From Candidatus Poribacteria bacterium (GTDB taxonomy: Bacteria; Poribacteria; WGA-4E; WGA-3G), in assembly GCA_022828145.1 (NCBI GenBank), contig JAJEJA010000118.1:1-64000 (forward strand): 64,000 nt of DNA, written 5' to 3'. Position 1 is the first letter of the stretch, and each line of letters starts with the position of its first letter. The position numbers and the translations under genes are program-made. Below, piece after piece: positions 53,101 to 63,143 of the stretch. The notes beneath the pieces are model-generated. The model saw only the letters and a program-made list of their open reading frames with translations, was not told where the DNA came from and did no database searches.

Positions 53101-53617
53101 CGGGTACATATAAGCAGCAAGGTGGATATAAAAGTTTCACGCCTTCCTCAATAAATCGACATTTTGATTGGGCAAACCCACAGATAGATGTTCTATTAGA
53201 ACAAGCAGGAAGATTCTTAGGAGAACTCAACGCTTATGCAGATTTTATTCCGGATGTTGATTTTTTCATCAAAACGATTTAGAGCAATGGATTGCATTTT
53301 TCTTAAATGGAATAGCGGAAACTGCTCAGCATGGAATTGAAACATTCAAGGCGATTATTGCACTCCAGGAAGAATATAAAGAAAAAATACTAACATTAGG
53401 ATCTCGTGCAAAAAAAGCACATAAGCTGCTTCACCTTATGTACACTAAACCAAAAGTTAAAGTGAGAACGGTTGAAGACAGATTAGAAATGGATTTCTCA
53501 AGTGCTAATCGTCTACTAAAATCCTTGACAGAACTTGATATACTTGAGGAAATCACAGGATATTCCCGGAATCGTCTCTTTGTCCTTGAGAAATACCTGG
53601 ATCTGTTTAGAGATTAG
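53085..53617 (+). pseudogene. Internally deleted Fic-family gene
   Basis: The ATG at 53085 begins a normal Fic N-terminus (FIAGTYKQQGGYKSFTPSSI, then LLEQAGRFLGELNAYADFIP) that stops at 53282. From 53274 in another frame the typical Fic C-terminus resumes (DLEQWIAFFLNGIAETAQ to the winged-helix LLKSLTELDILEEITGYSRN) and ends at 53617. The whole core with the HPFxDGNGR catalytic motif, roughly 170-200 residues, is missing. Fic enzymes AMPylate proteins. The locus is non-functional as an enzyme; the C-terminal helix-turn-helix part might still be expressed. Confidence 0.82.
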
Positions 53618-53692
53618 AAAGTTCAACGCAAAACTTGACATCTCAACGTCATTCCAATATAATTGGTCTATCAGTTATTCATGGAGGAAACC

Positions 53693-54283
53693 GTGGAAAT
53701 AGGTGCTGCACAAACAATTCTGTCACCAGAGGAATACATAAGTTTTGAACGTAAATTTGTACCAGATGCAGATACGGTCAGACATGAATACGTAAAAGGA
53801 AAGATTATATCTATGTCAGGTGCAAGTCGCGCCCATAATCTTATTTCATTCAATATCGCTGCTGAACTTCACCCGCAGATAATAGATAGGGAAATTGAGG
53901 CTTACATCGGTGAAATGCGCGTGGGTTCTCCGACAATAGCATCATATTTCTATCCAGATATTGTAGTTGTATCCCAAGAACCTACATTTGAAGACGATGT
54001 ATTTGATACATTACTCAATCCAATAGTTATTGTTGAGATACTTTCTCCCAGCACAGAAGCGTTTGATAGGGGTGAAAAATTCTCACATTATCGGCAGATT
54101 GAATCCCTTCAGGAATATATACTTGTTTCTCAGGATAAAGTGAACGTGGAACGTTTCCTGCGTAGACCTGATGAATGGGGTTATACCAGTTTTCAGGATC
54201 TCAATCAGAAAGTTCCGATTGTCTCAATTGAATGTGAATTATCGTTGCAGAGAATATATCAGGGTGTGACTTTTCCAGAATAA
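53693..54283 (+). CDS. Uma2-family (DUF820) putative endonuclease
   Basis: 196 residues from the GTG at 53693, which has GGAGG 5 nt upstream; ATG codons at 53681 and 53663 are also in frame but lack a ribosome binding site. Conserved LSPEEYISFERKFVPDADTVRHEYVKGKIISMSGASRAHNLI, YFYPDIVVVSQEP (catalytic Asp), NPIVIVEILSPSTEAFDRGEKFSHYRQIESLQEYILV (Glu and Lys) match the PD-(D/E)XK-like Uma2 fold. Confidence 0.9.
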   Translation: MEIGAAQTILSPEEYISFERKFVPDADTVRHEYVKGKIISMSGASRAHNLISFNIAAELHPQIIDREIEAYIGEMRVGSPTIASYFYPDIVVVSQEPTFEDDVFDTLLNPIVIVEILSPSTEAFDRGEKFSHYRQIESLQEYILVSQDKVNVERFLRRPDEWGYTSFQDLNQKVPIVSIECELSLQRIYQGVTFPE

Positions 54284-54350
54284 ACGTTCAAAGACAATCT
54301 CTTCACTTTCACTTGCTACTACCCACAATTCATGCTAAAATACCGATAGC

Positions 54351-55733
54351 ATGAACAAACACTGTAAGCAACAACCCCTTAGAGAATTCCAATCACTTCT
54401 CGGGACGCGATACACCACCGACAGAAGTATCCGAGAAGCACATGCCAAGGATGCATCATATCACCAAGGTGCACTTCCAGATGCGGTAGTTTTTCCTGAC
54501 TCTAATAAGGAAGTTTCGGAGATTGTTAAGATATGTGCAAACTATAAAATACCGATAATCCCTTATGGGACTGGCACTGGTGTTGAGGGAGCAGTCGTTT
54601 CTTCTGAAGGTACACTCTGCTTGTCATTAAGCCGAATGAATCGAATTCTCAGTGTAAATCCGAGCGATAGAGATGCAACTGTACAGGCAGGTGTAACACG
54701 ATCAGAACTCAACACACATCTTGCTAAAATGGGAACACAGCTTTACTTTCCTGTTGATCCGGGGGCGGATGCATCTTTGGGTGGTATGGTAGCGACGCGC
54801 GCTTCGGGTACGAGTGCTGTGCATTACGGAACGATGTCGGATAACGTACTCGGATTGACAGTAATAACAGTAGATGGAGATACTATTAGTACCGGTGGAA
54901 GAGCGCGAAAATCAGCAGCAGGTTACGATCTGACACGACTCTTCATTGGGTCGGAGGGGACATTAGGGGTTATTACAGAGATTACGGTAAAGTTAGCACG
55001 GTTGCCTGAATCTGTCGCGGCTGCGGTCTGTGCATTCTCAACAGTTGATGCTGCTGTGAACACTGTCATAAAACTGATGGATACCGGTATAAACGTCGCG
55101 CGAATAGAGTTATTGGACGCATTACAAATGGAGGCAGTCAACAGATACTCAGGGCTCAATTACGATGTTGCGCCGACACTCTTCTTTGAGTTTCACGGTT
55201 CACCTAACACCGTCACAGAGAGTTCAGAAATTGCTGGATCCATAGCATCGGTGAATGGTAGCGGAGATTTTCGTTGGGCAACTGACGAGACTGAACGCAA
55301 ACAGCTCTGGCAGGCTCGTTATGATAGTTACTATGCAGCACTCAACTTGCGTCTAGGTTCGGTTGGTTATGTTACTGATGTCTGTGTGCCGATTTCTGAA
55401 TTAGCACTTTGTATCAACAAAACAAGAGCATTGCTTGATGCCTCTGAACTATCGGCAACTATGCTTGGACATGTTGGTGATGGCAACTTCCATGTCGTCT
55501 TCCCACTGGAACCGAACAACAGAGAAGAATTGGCTGAAGCACATAAAATTAGCAATCAGATTGTGGATATTGCATTAGAGATGGGTGGAACATGCACAGG
55601 TGAACACGGTATCGGCATCGGGAAACGGGGTGCGTTAAAAAAAGAACACGGCACCGCTGTTGATCTGATGCGAAAAATAAAAAATGCACTTGATCCACAG
55701 AATTTGATGAATCCTGGCAAAGTATTCTTATAG
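54351..55733 (+). CDS. FAD-linked oxidase, glycolate oxidase GlcD / D-lactate dehydrogenase type
   Basis: 460 residues. FAD-binding domain 4 (about 40-220): PDAVVFPDSNKEVSEIVKICANYKIPIIPYGTGTGVEGAVV, YFPVDPGADASLGGMVATRASGTSAVHYGTM. C-terminal FAD-oxidase domain: SATMLGHVGDGNFHVVFP, GGTCTGEHGIGIGKRG and DPQNLMNPGKVF. Oxidises a 2-hydroxyacid such as D-lactate or glycolate. It stands near a D-2-hydroxyacid dehydrogenase gene, which suggests linked 2-hydroxyacid metabolism. Confidence 0.93.
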   Translation: MNKHCKQQPLREFQSLLGTRYTTDRSIREAHAKDASYHQGALPDAVVFPDSNKEVSEIVKICANYKIPIIPYGTGTGVEGAVVSSEGTLCLSLSRMNRILSVNPSDRDATVQAGVTRSELNTHLAKMGTQLYFPVDPGADASLGGMVATRASGTSAVHYGTMSDNVLGLTVITVDGDTISTGGRARKSAAGYDLTRLFIGSEGTLGVITEITVKLARLPESVAAAVCAFSTVDAAVNTVIKLMDTGINVARIELLDALQMEAVNRYSGLNYDVAPTLFFEFHGSPNTVTESSEIAGSIASVNGSGDFRWATDETERKQLWQARYDSYYAALNLRLGSVGYVTDVCVPISELALCINKTRALLDASELSATMLGHVGDGNFHVVFPLEPNNREELAEAHKISNQIVDIALEMGGTCTGEHGIGIGKRGALKKEHGTAVDLMRKIKNALDPQNLMNPGKVFL

Positions 55734-55769
55734 CAATTGAACCTTAACTAATATAGAGGAGACTATGAT

Positions 55770-56240
55770 ATGAAATACCCAGTTTTTATCTTAGTAGGAA
55801 TATTATTCCTAACATTACCCGCTTTTTCAGAACTTAGTGACGCGGATCTCCAGCGGATTAAAGAAATTGTAAAGCTTGAAGTTACAGAGTCCGAACTACG
55901 TATACAATCAGAGATTAAGACAGAAATAAAAACCGCCATAAATGAATCTAAAACGGACATAACAGAATATATAGACACAAAATTAAAAGGGGTTGACGAT
56001 AGACTAAATCTTATGTCAGCGTTTTTAGTAGCTATAATGGCAATAATCTTAGCTGCGATTGTAATACCACAGGTCATAAATGCGATTAAGCAGCGTGGTC
56101 AAGAAGATCTCCAGACAGAAATCAAAAAGTTAAGAGCAGAAATTATAGCGATTAAGCAGCGTGGTCAAGAAGATCTCCAAACAGAAATCAAAGCGTTAAG
56201 AGCAGAAATTGAGCATCTTAAAAAGACCAGTAATCCTTGA
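55770..56240 (+). CDS. Membrane coiled-coil protein with internal duplication
   Basis: 156 residues: N-terminal signal or anchor (FILVGILFLTLPAFS), a coiled coil, a membrane span (LMSAFLVAIMAIILAAIVIPQV), and a cytoplasmic coiled-coil tail in which A-IKQRGQEDLQTEIK(K/A)LRAEI is repeated twice from a direct DNA repeat of about 66 bp (56082-56213). It resembles DUF-type small coiled-coil membrane proteins common in this lineage. The function is unknown. AGAGGAG precedes the ATG. Confidence 0.75.
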   Translation: MKYPVFILVGILFLTLPAFSELSDADLQRIKEIVKLEVTESELRIQSEIKTEIKTAINESKTDITEYIDTKLKGVDDRLNLMSAFLVAIMAIILAAIVIPQVINAIKQRGQEDLQTEIKKLRAEIIAIKQRGQEDLQTEIKALRAEIEHLKKTSNP

Positions 56241-56272
56241 CCCAATTCTACTTAGATAGCAGTAAAAAGAGA

Positions 56273-57292
56273 ATGAATGACAATTTATTAAAAGTACTTA
56301 TAACAGATTACGCGTGGTCATCTCTTGAACCAGAACGGAAGGTCTTGGCGGATGCTGGATCAGAGATTATCGTAGCAGAGACAGGTGAAGAAAGTGAACT
56401 CCTGACCCATGCACCGATGGCGGATGGTATACTCACATGCTGGAAACCTGTCCGTGAACCTATAATCGTTGCAGCGAAAAAGTGTCAGATTATCGCACGA
56501 TACGGCATAGGTCTTGATAACATAGATGTTGATGCTGCAACTGAAAACGGGATTATCGTTACGAATGTCCCGACATACTGTGTTGATGAAGTATCCGACC
56601 ATGCCATGGCACTCATACTCACTTGCGCGCGGAAAATTACCCGTTACGATAATGCAGTGAAATCCGGTATCTGGGACCAGAACATTGGACAAAATATGTA
56701 TAGACTCCGGGGTAAAACATTAGGAATCGTTGGGATTGGTAACATCGCGAAATCACTCATACCAAAGGCAAAGGCATTCGGTCTTATTGTGAATGTCTAT
56801 TCCCCGCGAACAGACTCTGATGCCATCAAATCGCTTGGAGCTCATAAGGTTACATTTGATGAACTGCTCAAGACATCAGACTATATCTCAATACATGCTC
56901 CCTTAACAGCTACAACGCTGCACATGTTCAGTGTGGAAGAATTTCGTGCTATGAAACCGACTGCATATCTTATCAATACTGCGCGTGGAGGGATTGTAGA
57001 TACAGATGCACTCTTCGCAGCATTACAGCATAATGAAATCGCTGGTGCAGGATTAGATGTCTTAGAAACAGAACCACCTAAACAGAATGAAGCCTTATTA
57101 GAGCTTGAAAACGTAATCATTACACCTCATGCAGCCTTTATTTCTGAAGAATCAATCCTTGAATTGCAGGTTACAGCTGCAAGCTGCGTTGCGAAGGTTT
57201 TAAACGGAAATCTACCAGAAACAGTCGTAAACCCATCAGTCCTAAATCAATCCAACCTTCGCTCAGCGTTGCTAAGACAACAGAGACTTTAG
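56273..57292 (+). CDS. D-isomer-specific 2-hydroxyacid dehydrogenase
   Basis: 339 residues from the ATG at 56273; a TTG at 56237 would overlap the previous gene. NAD-binding GKTLGIVGIGNIAKSLIPKAKAFG, with the catalytic triad: Arg in LINTARGGIVDTDAL, Glu in DVLETEPP and His in VIITPHAAF. It is closest in style to C-terminal-binding-protein-like or phosphoglycerate dehydrogenase-type enzymes but lacks the regulatory ACT domain of SerA. Reduces a 2-ketoacid or oxidises a D-2-hydroxyacid. Confidence 0.92.
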   Translation: MNDNLLKVLITDYAWSSLEPERKVLADAGSEIIVAETGEESELLTHAPMADGILTCWKPVREPIIVAAKKCQIIARYGIGLDNIDVDAATENGIIVTNVPTYCVDEVSDHAMALILTCARKITRYDNAVKSGIWDQNIGQNMYRLRGKTLGIVGIGNIAKSLIPKAKAFGLIVNVYSPRTDSDAIKSLGAHKVTFDELLKTSDYISIHAPLTATTLHMFSVEEFRAMKPTAYLINTARGGIVDTDALFAALQHNEIAGAGLDVLETEPPKQNEALLELENVIITPHAAFISEESILELQVTAASCVAKVLNGNLPETVVNPSVLNQSNLRSALLRQQRL

Positions 57293-57337
57293 ACAGACTA
57301 TTACATGCAAATCTACTATAGAATTGGAGTACTTTAG

Positions 57338-58531
57338 ATGCAACAATTACCTGATGTAACAGGACACTTCGGACAGTTCGGGGGAAGATATGTCCCCGAG
57401 ACCCTCATGCCGGCTCTCATAGAATTAGAAGATGCGTATATTGAACTCAAAGACAATCACGATTTTCAAGAGGAGTTACGATACTATCTCAGAGAATATG
57501 TTGGTCGTCCTAACCCGCTTTACTACGCAGAACGTCTTACGCAAACACTCGGTGGTGCAAAGATATATCTCAAGAGAGAAGACCTGAATCATACAGGTGC
57601 ACATAAAATCAACAGTGCAATAGGACAGGTCCTGCTTGCGCGCTGGATGGGTAAGAAACGTATCATAGCCGAAACGGGGGCAGGACAACACGGTGTTGCA
57701 ACTGCTACCGTCGCAGCAAAATTTGATATGGAATGTGAAGTCTATATGGGAGAAGAGGATATTGAAAGACAAGCACTGAACGTCTTTCGGATGCAGTTGA
57801 TGGGGACCAAGGTTGTTCCCGTAGATTCTGGTTCACGCACCCTTAAAGACGCTATCAATGCCTGTTTTCGTGACTGGGTTACGAATGTCCGCACGACATA
57901 CCTACTGCTCGGTTCTGTCGTAGGTGCACATCCTTATCCTATGATTGTCCGCGATTTTCAAGCAGTCATTGGTGAAGAAGCAAGATCCCAGGTCTTAGAA
58001 CAGGAAGGAAATCTTCCCGATTGTGTCGTTGCATGTGTCGGAGGTGGCAGTAATTCCCTCGGGATGTTCTACCCGTTCTACAATGATGAAGATGTTCGTC
58101 TTATCGGGGTTGAAGCAGCGGGTGAGAGTATTCGGAGCGGAAGACATGCAGCTCCACTCACTGCAGGCAGTGTCGGTGTTTTCCACGGCGCAAAATGCTA
58201 TCTGCTGCAAGAAGAGGATGGACAGATTACACCTGCACATTCTATCTCTGCAGGATTAGATTATCCTGGTGTAGGACCAGAACATAGTTATTACAGAGAA
58301 ACTGGCAGAGCAGAATATGTTCCTGTCACCGATGCTGAAGCAGTGGAAGGTTTTCAGTTATTGTCAGAGACAGAAGGTATCATCCCAGCGTTAGAATCCG
58401 CTCATGCCATCGCCTACCTTCGTAAGCTTGCACCGAAACTCGGTGCGGACAAGACCATCGTAGTCTGTCTTTCTGGTCGTGGTGATAAAGATGTCTATAC
58501 GATAGGAAAAGAATTGGGAATTTCCTTGTAA
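57338..58531 (+). CDS. TrpB, tryptophan synthase beta chain
   Basis: 397 residues, full length. [19 protein letters not shown] at the start, the PLP lysine K90 in [46 protein letters not shown] (phosphate loop) and [14 protein letters not shown]. It joins indole and serine to make tryptophan. No trpA lies next to it, and the neighbours are not trp genes, so the alpha subunit must be elsewhere. Confidence 0.97.
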   Translation: MQQLPDVTGHFGQFGGRYVPETLMPALIELEDAYIELKDNHDFQEELRYYLREYVGRPNPLYYAERLTQTLGGAKIYLKREDLNHTGAHKINSAIGQVLLARWMGKKRIIAETGAGQHGVATATVAAKFDMECEVYMGEEDIERQALNVFRMQLMGTKVVPVDSGSRTLKDAINACFRDWVTNVRTTYLLLGSVVGAHPYPMIVRDFQAVIGEEARSQVLEQEGNLPDCVVACVGGGSNSLGMFYPFYNDEDVRLIGVEAAGESIRSGRHAAPLTAGSVGVFHGAKCYLLQEEDGQITPAHSISAGLDYPGVGPEHSYYRETGRAEYVPVTDAEAVEGFQLLSETEGIIPALESAHAIAYLRKLAPKLGADKTIVVCLSGRGDKDVYTIGKELGISL

Positions 58532-58557
58532 CTTATCACAGTATTTGAAGGCACATT

Positions 58558-59172
58558 ATGGCAAACGATTCCTCCAACTCATTTTCAGATTTATCAATGT
58601 CCGAGAAGATCCGTCGGTTTATGCATATCTTGCCACATAAACACGGACCTCTAAGAAATTGGAGATACTTCCCTACACGATTTCTACTCCGAAAATTGCG
58701 ATCTGACTCTGCTGATATCCGCGCTTATGCTGCTGAAGGATTAGGCGGTGTCGGTGATGTCCACGCGATTACACCGCTGATTAATGCATTATCGGATGAA
58801 GATACAGCTGTGCGGCGTTTTGCTATCTCCTCTCTCGGACACCTTAGAGATGCCCGCGCTGTAGATGAACTCATCCCTTTCCTACAGGATGAAGAAGCCG
58901 ATATGCGATGCGCAGCAGTCGTTGCTCTTGGCGAATTAGGTTTAACTGAAGAGAGGGATCAATTTCCGCCTACACAGGTGATTGAAGCACTCATTAGTAG
59001 CGTTACAGACAGTGATAGGTCGGTCTGTTCTGCAGCTGTCGTCGCGTTAGGAAGAATAGGTAACCCGCAGGCAATATCTGCTCTTAACACATTAGCAGAA
59101 ACAACTGAAAGTGAATGGGTGCAAAGATATATAAGCGAAGCGCTGCATCAAATTGAGGAACAAAATTTATAA
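58558..59172 (+). CDS. HEAT-repeat protein
   Basis: 204 residues. After a basic N-terminus come four to five HEAT/PBS-lyase-type repeats: LLRKLRSDSADIRAYAAEGLGGVGDVHAITPLINALSDEDTAVRRFAISSLGHLRDARAVDELIPFLQDEEADMRCAAVVALGELG, and so on. Such alpha-solenoids bind proteins; no enzyme domain is present. It follows trpB by 26 bp, which suggests co-transcription without a functional link. Confidence 0.88.
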   Translation: MANDSSNSFSDLSMSEKIRRFMHILPHKHGPLRNWRYFPTRFLLRKLRSDSADIRAYAAEGLGGVGDVHAITPLINALSDEDTAVRRFAISSLGHLRDARAVDELIPFLQDEEADMRCAAVVALGELGLTEERDQFPPTQVIEALISSVTDSDRSVCSAAVVALGRIGNPQAISALNTLAETTESEWVQRYISEALHQIEEQNL

Positions 59173-59176
59173 GGAA

Positions 59177-59205
59177 TTGATAAAACCTGATTCTTGTGTT
59201 ATACT
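59177..59205 (+). promoter_or_regulatory. Promoter of the WD40 gene
   Basis: TTGATA (59177-59182), 17-nt spacer, TATACT (59200-59205). Predicted start about 59212, 22 nt before the ATG at 59234. Both boxes have one mismatch to consensus. Confidence 0.65.
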
Positions 59206-59233
59206 TCTTGGAAACGAAGAAAGGATCAGACTT

Positions 59234-60151
59234 ATGATGAACACCGAAAAAGAACAAACAGGTACACATTTGGAGCTTCCAGAAGGGGCAAAGTTTCGAC
59301 TCGGAAAAAGTAGCATTATTGGAAATGTAGCATTTTCTGCTGATGGCACGCGCCTTGCTGTCGCAGGGGACATTGGAACATGGATATATGATATTCAGAG
59401 TGGAGAAGAAATTAGTCTCCTTGCAGGACATACAGAATATGTGTGGAGTGTGGCATATTCTCCTGATGGTGACACTGTTGCTACCGGTAGTTATGAAGAG
59501 ATATGGTTATGGGATAGTTCAACAGCACTTCCGACAGCAACGCTCTCTGAACATAGAGATTACGTGAGAGCATTGGCATATTCACCTGATGGCAGCACGC
59601 TTGCAAGTGGGGGGGCAGATAATATTGGTATTCTGTGGGATGTCGCTTCTGAAGAAGCGAAAGCAACACTGAAAGGTCATGCAGGATCAATCAGAAGTTT
59701 GGCATATTCACCTGACGGCAGCACTATTGCGACTGCAAGTTCGGATGAGTTAGTTATACTTTGGCAAGCTGCGACAGGTCAGTCAAAAGCATCGCTGAAA
59801 GGACATACACATGTCGTAAATTCTGTCGCCTTTTCACCCGATGGAGGCACAATCGCTACGGGGAGTTCTGATGGGACGGTGCGATTGTGGGACGCATTTA
59901 CATCAAAACGAAAAACCACACTCGCGGATTTCAAATTCTATGTATGGGGTGTTACGTATTCACCTGATGGTGAAACAATTGCTATCGGTGGAAGGGATGG
60001 TGCGGTCCATTTGGTAGATGCAGAAACAGGTGATGTTCAGAAGGTCTTGAAAGGCCATATAGGTTCTGTCCGAAGTGTTGCATATTCTCCTGATGGCAAT
60101 ATAATTGCAAGTGGTAGCGAAGACCATTCGGTGCTTGTGTGGCAATGCTAA
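59234..60151 (+). CDS. WD40-repeat beta-propeller protein
   Basis: 305 residues from the ATG at 59234 (AAGGA about 9 nt upstream). Seven WD40 units recur with the pattern LKGH..SV.S.AYSPDG..IA.GS.D..V.LWD, closing with ASGSEDHSVLVWQC. It has no signal peptide, unlike the propeller at 4439-5572, so a cytoplasmic scaffold is likely. It ends flush against the convergent RNase J gene. Confidence 0.93.
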   Translation: MMNTEKEQTGTHLELPEGAKFRLGKSSIIGNVAFSADGTRLAVAGDIGTWIYDIQSGEEISLLAGHTEYVWSVAYSPDGDTVATGSYEEIWLWDSSTALPTATLSEHRDYVRALAYSPDGSTLASGGADNIGILWDVASEEAKATLKGHAGSIRSLAYSPDGSTIATASSDELVILWQAATGQSKASLKGHTHVVNSVAFSPDGGTIATGSSDGTVRLWDAFTSKRKTTLADFKFYVWGVTYSPDGETIAIGGRDGAVHLVDAETGDVQKVLKGHIGSVRSVAYSPDGNIIASGSEDHSVLVWQC

Positions 60152-61846
60152 TTAAACCCGCATCACGACAGGTAAAACTAAGGGACTACGTTGCATCTGC
60201 TTAGAGAAGAATTTGCGGAGCACAGTCCTAACTTCATCCTTTACAGTCTCCGTTTCTTGTCTCTGTTCATCCGTTAGTTTGTCAATGACATTCCTCGTAA
60301 TGTTCTTCGCTTCAGTGAAAAGTTCCTCTGAATCATCAATAAGGACAAATCCACGGGAGATTATCTCTGGCTCCGTTGCTATTGCACCGCCATCGCTCTG
60401 TAAGACTATTATTGGGATCACCATGCCATCTTGGGAGAGTTGGATACGGTCTCGCAAAACAATATCCTCAAGTTCAATATCTGGTTTTCCATCCACCAAA
60501 ACTCTGCCTGATCTTCCTTGTCGTTCGAATACTTCACAAGACTCTGACGTAAGACTAATGCGTTCACCGTCTTCAACTACACTGATATTATTCTTTGCGA
60601 TTCCTACAGATTCTGCCAGTTCAGCATGCCGCACTAAATTCTGATATTCCCCGTGAATAGGAACGAAAAACTTTGGTCTTAGTAGGTTGAGCATGAGTTT
60701 AAGGTCTTCACTTGAACCGTGTCCAGACACATGGACATTAGCATTCCGTTCGTGGTAAATCGTCACACCCCGTCTGAGCAGATGGTTAATGACATTACCT
60801 ACGGTTTTTTCGTTTCCAGGAATAATCCGTGCTGAGATGACGACGGTGTCATTCGGTTCAACTGTTAAGAAGGGATGATTGTCAAGCGCAATTAGGGACA
60901 TCGCGGAACGGGGTTCCCCCTGGCTACCAGTGCTAAGAATGACTACCTCATGGGGTTTATACAGGGAAGCGTCTCGTGCGTCAATCAGATAATCTACATT
61001 CAGTTTGAGGTGTCCCAGTTCTGTTGCGGTACGGATATTATTTATAAGAGAACGTCCTGTTACAGCAACGAGTCTGCGATGTTTTACTGCTAAATCAATA
61101 AACTGTTGTAACCGATGTAGACTTGATGAAAAAGTGCAAAGAAAGAGTCGCTGTTCAGTCTTTTGGAAGATACTGTCAATTGAGTCAAGAATACTACGTT
61201 CTGAAGGAGTCTGTCCCTGCCAGTTAGCGTTTGTGCTATCGGAAAGCAGCAATTGTACACCTTCCGAGCCGAGTCGTGCTAAAGTCTGAATGTCCGTTAG
61301 TTTACCGTCAACAGGGGTTGCGTCGAATTTGAAATCACCTGTATGGACAACAATACCTGCAGGTGTTCGCAGTGCAATTGCTACCGAATCTGGTATACTG
61401 TGTGTGACATGAATAAACTCTGCAGTGAAATCTCCTAAGCTCACTTTATCCCCTGGAACAATAGTGTTTAATTCCGCCTTATCCAACACCCCGTATTCTC
61501 TCAATCTGCCACTTGCTATTGAGAGTGTTAACTGCGTCCCGAACACAGGTGCGTCAATTTGCTGTAGCACATAAGCTAAAGCCCCAATGTGATCTTCATG
61601 ACCGTGTGTCAATAGAATGCCACGCACCTTTTCATGTCTTTCAACCAAATAGTGGATATCTGGAAATATGAGATCTACCCCAGGCATGTCTGAATTCGGT
61701 AGCATGAATCCTGTATCAATTACAATAATATCCTGTTCGGTTTCATAGACCATCATATTGAGTCCGAATTCACCCAGACCCCCTAATGGAATGATGGATA
61801 GATTACCTCCATCCTGTATTTCAATGTTCTTCTCTAAATTTGTCAT
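60152..61846 (-). CDS. Ribonuclease J
   Basis: 564 residues. Metallo-beta-lactamase domain with HGHEDH (81-86) in LLTHGHEDHIGALAYVL, VAIALRTPAGIVVHTGDFKFDATPVDG, a beta-CASP domain (TFSSSLHRLQQFIDLA, VILSTGSQGEPRSAM) and FFVPIHGEYQNLVRHAELA (metal His). The C-terminal domain is typical of RNase J1/J2. It is a 5'-3' exo- and endoribonuclease of RNA decay and maturation. Confidence 0.95.
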   Translation of the reverse strand: MTNLEKNIEIQDGGNLSIIPLGGLGEFGLNMMVYETEQDIIVIDTGFMLPNSDMPGVDLIFPDIHYLVERHEKVRGILLTHGHEDHIGALAYVLQQIDAPVFGTQLTLSIASGRLREYGVLDKAELNTIVPGDKVSLGDFTAEFIHVTHSIPDSVAIALRTPAGIVVHTGDFKFDATPVDGKLTDIQTLARLGSEGVQLLLSDSTNANWQGQTPSERSILDSIDSIFQKTEQRLFLCTFSSSLHRLQQFIDLAVKHRRLVAVTGRSLINNIRTATELGHLKLNVDYLIDARDASLYKPHEVVILSTGSQGEPRSAMSLIALDNHPFLTVEPNDTVVISARIIPGNEKTVGNVINHLLRRGVTIYHERNANVHVSGHGSSEDLKLMLNLLRPKFFVPIHGEYQNLVRHAELAESVGIAKNNISVVEDGERISLTSESCEVFERQGRSGRVLVDGKPDIELEDIVLRDRIQLSQDGMVIPIIVLQSDGGAIATEPEIISRGFVLIDDSEELFTEAKNITRNVIDKLTDEQRQETETVKDEVRTVLRKFFSKQMQRSPLVLPVVMRV

Positions 61847-61883
61847 AAGTTTTTCTTCGCTATTGGATAGTCCAGACTAAAGA

Positions 61884-62014
61884 AGTAGGTCGGGTAGAGG
61901 AACGCCATTAAAATATTAACTGGCGACCCGTGATGATTATGTTTATCATGTACAAAACAGTGTCAAATGCGCTTTTGGTATTTGTCGGGTTTCGCTTCGC
62001 TCTACCCGACCTAC
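61884..62014. repeat. GTAGGTCGGGT-family element, long form, opposite orientation
   Basis: 131 bp from GTAGGTCGGGTAGAGGAACG to CTCTACCCGACCTAC. It matches the reverse complement of 43601-43730, sharing CGCCATTAAAATATTAACTG and GATTATGT(T/C)TATCA. The 5' flank TGGATAGTCCAGACTAAA is the reverse complement of the flank at 39096-39113. Confidence 0.85.
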
Positions 62015-62065
62015 AAGTTCATCTTGGTCTATTCACTATTGCTATAAGTTTGTTGTGCGTTTCCT

Positions 62066-63109
62066 TTATTTCCAGTGAAGATTGATGAAATCGTAGATAG
62101 TTGATGTTATCTGTTCCATTTTTCCACTTTCAACGTGTATTGTAAAGATTTCACTGGTTCTACGTCTGTTTGAATCGCTGCCAATAAAGGCTACGTAACT
62201 TCCATCAGGTGACCATGTCGCTTCACGACCAGCATACAGACTTAGATTCCGATAGTTCTGAATCTCTCCTTTTTCCACAGAAACCGTACAGATCTCACCT
62301 GAAGTATAAAACAGGACCTGCTTTCCATCTGGTGACCATTCTTCAATGTTGCCACACGGCGGTTCATCAAGTTGCAGAAACCAGGATCTCCCCATACTGA
62401 CAACATCTGGTTCTGCCAGTGCAAGCAAACCATCCGTTTTAAAAGCGATCCATCTTCTGTTTGGTGACCACTCGGGCCAGCTTATACCTTTCGGTAGTAC
62501 CTCAATCAATCTTCTATTTGGTTCTTTAACCTCTTCACCACTTTCATCCCAATGTAGCCAACCTTTTGCCCACCGTTCACTTCGCCAACGTTTTACTTTT
62601 CCTTCAACTGTTACTTCCCAATTTTCCAACCGGTCTTTTGGTCGGTCAATCTCTACGACGACTAATAGTGCGTTACTTGCAGGCGACCACCAGAAATCAT
62701 GTATATCATACTCTCTCTTAATTAACTGTTTTTTCTCAGTGCCATCTGCAGACATCACATAGAGTGATTTCGATTTTTCAATTCCGGATATGTATGCGAT
62801 TCGTTCTCTATCTGGTGCCCAACGTGGGTTGTATGAGACACCATCATCGGTTAGACGTTGGAAGTCTGTTCCATCTGGATTCATTGAACAGACATTATAC
62901 TGATAATATTCCCACCAATTAGATGTATCACGTCCTCTCTCCAAGGTACGTGTTATGACCCGGAATCCATCTTCGTTTTGTAAAGGTTCGCGGATTGCCA
63001 CAACAAATTTACCAACTAAATCCTTTCCAAATGCATCTCCAGTAACGATACATGACACGATTAACACACATATCAAATAACTCTTGTAAAATATTCCATG
63101 AATTCTCAT
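62066..63109 (-). CDS. Secreted TolB-like PD40 beta-propeller protein
   Basis: 347 residues: signal peptide (SYLICVLIVSCIVTGDAFG), then six PD40-like blades with NPRWAPDRERIAYIS, FWWSPASNALLVVVE, WPEWSPNRRWIAFKT, EEWSPDGKQVLFYTS and ATWSPDGSYVAFIGS. A periplasmic propeller of unknown partner, same fold as 7804-8904 but without the DUF1501/1549 neighbours. Confidence 0.88.
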   Translation of the reverse strand: MRIHGIFYKSYLICVLIVSCIVTGDAFGKDLVGKFVVAIREPLQNEDGFRVITRTLERGRDTSNWWEYYQYNVCSMNPDGTDFQRLTDDGVSYNPRWAPDRERIAYISGIEKSKSLYVMSADGTEKKQLIKREYDIHDFWWSPASNALLVVVEIDRPKDRLENWEVTVEGKVKRWRSERWAKGWLHWDESGEEVKEPNRRLIEVLPKGISWPEWSPNRRWIAFKTDGLLALAEPDVVSMGRSWFLQLDEPPCGNIEEWSPDGKQVLFYTSGEICTVSVEKGEIQNYRNLSLYAGREATWSPDGSYVAFIGSDSNRRRTSEIFTIHVESGKMEQITSTIYDFINLHWK

Positions 63110-63143
63110 ATTTATAACCCTAACCTAAGTTACCACATAAGTA

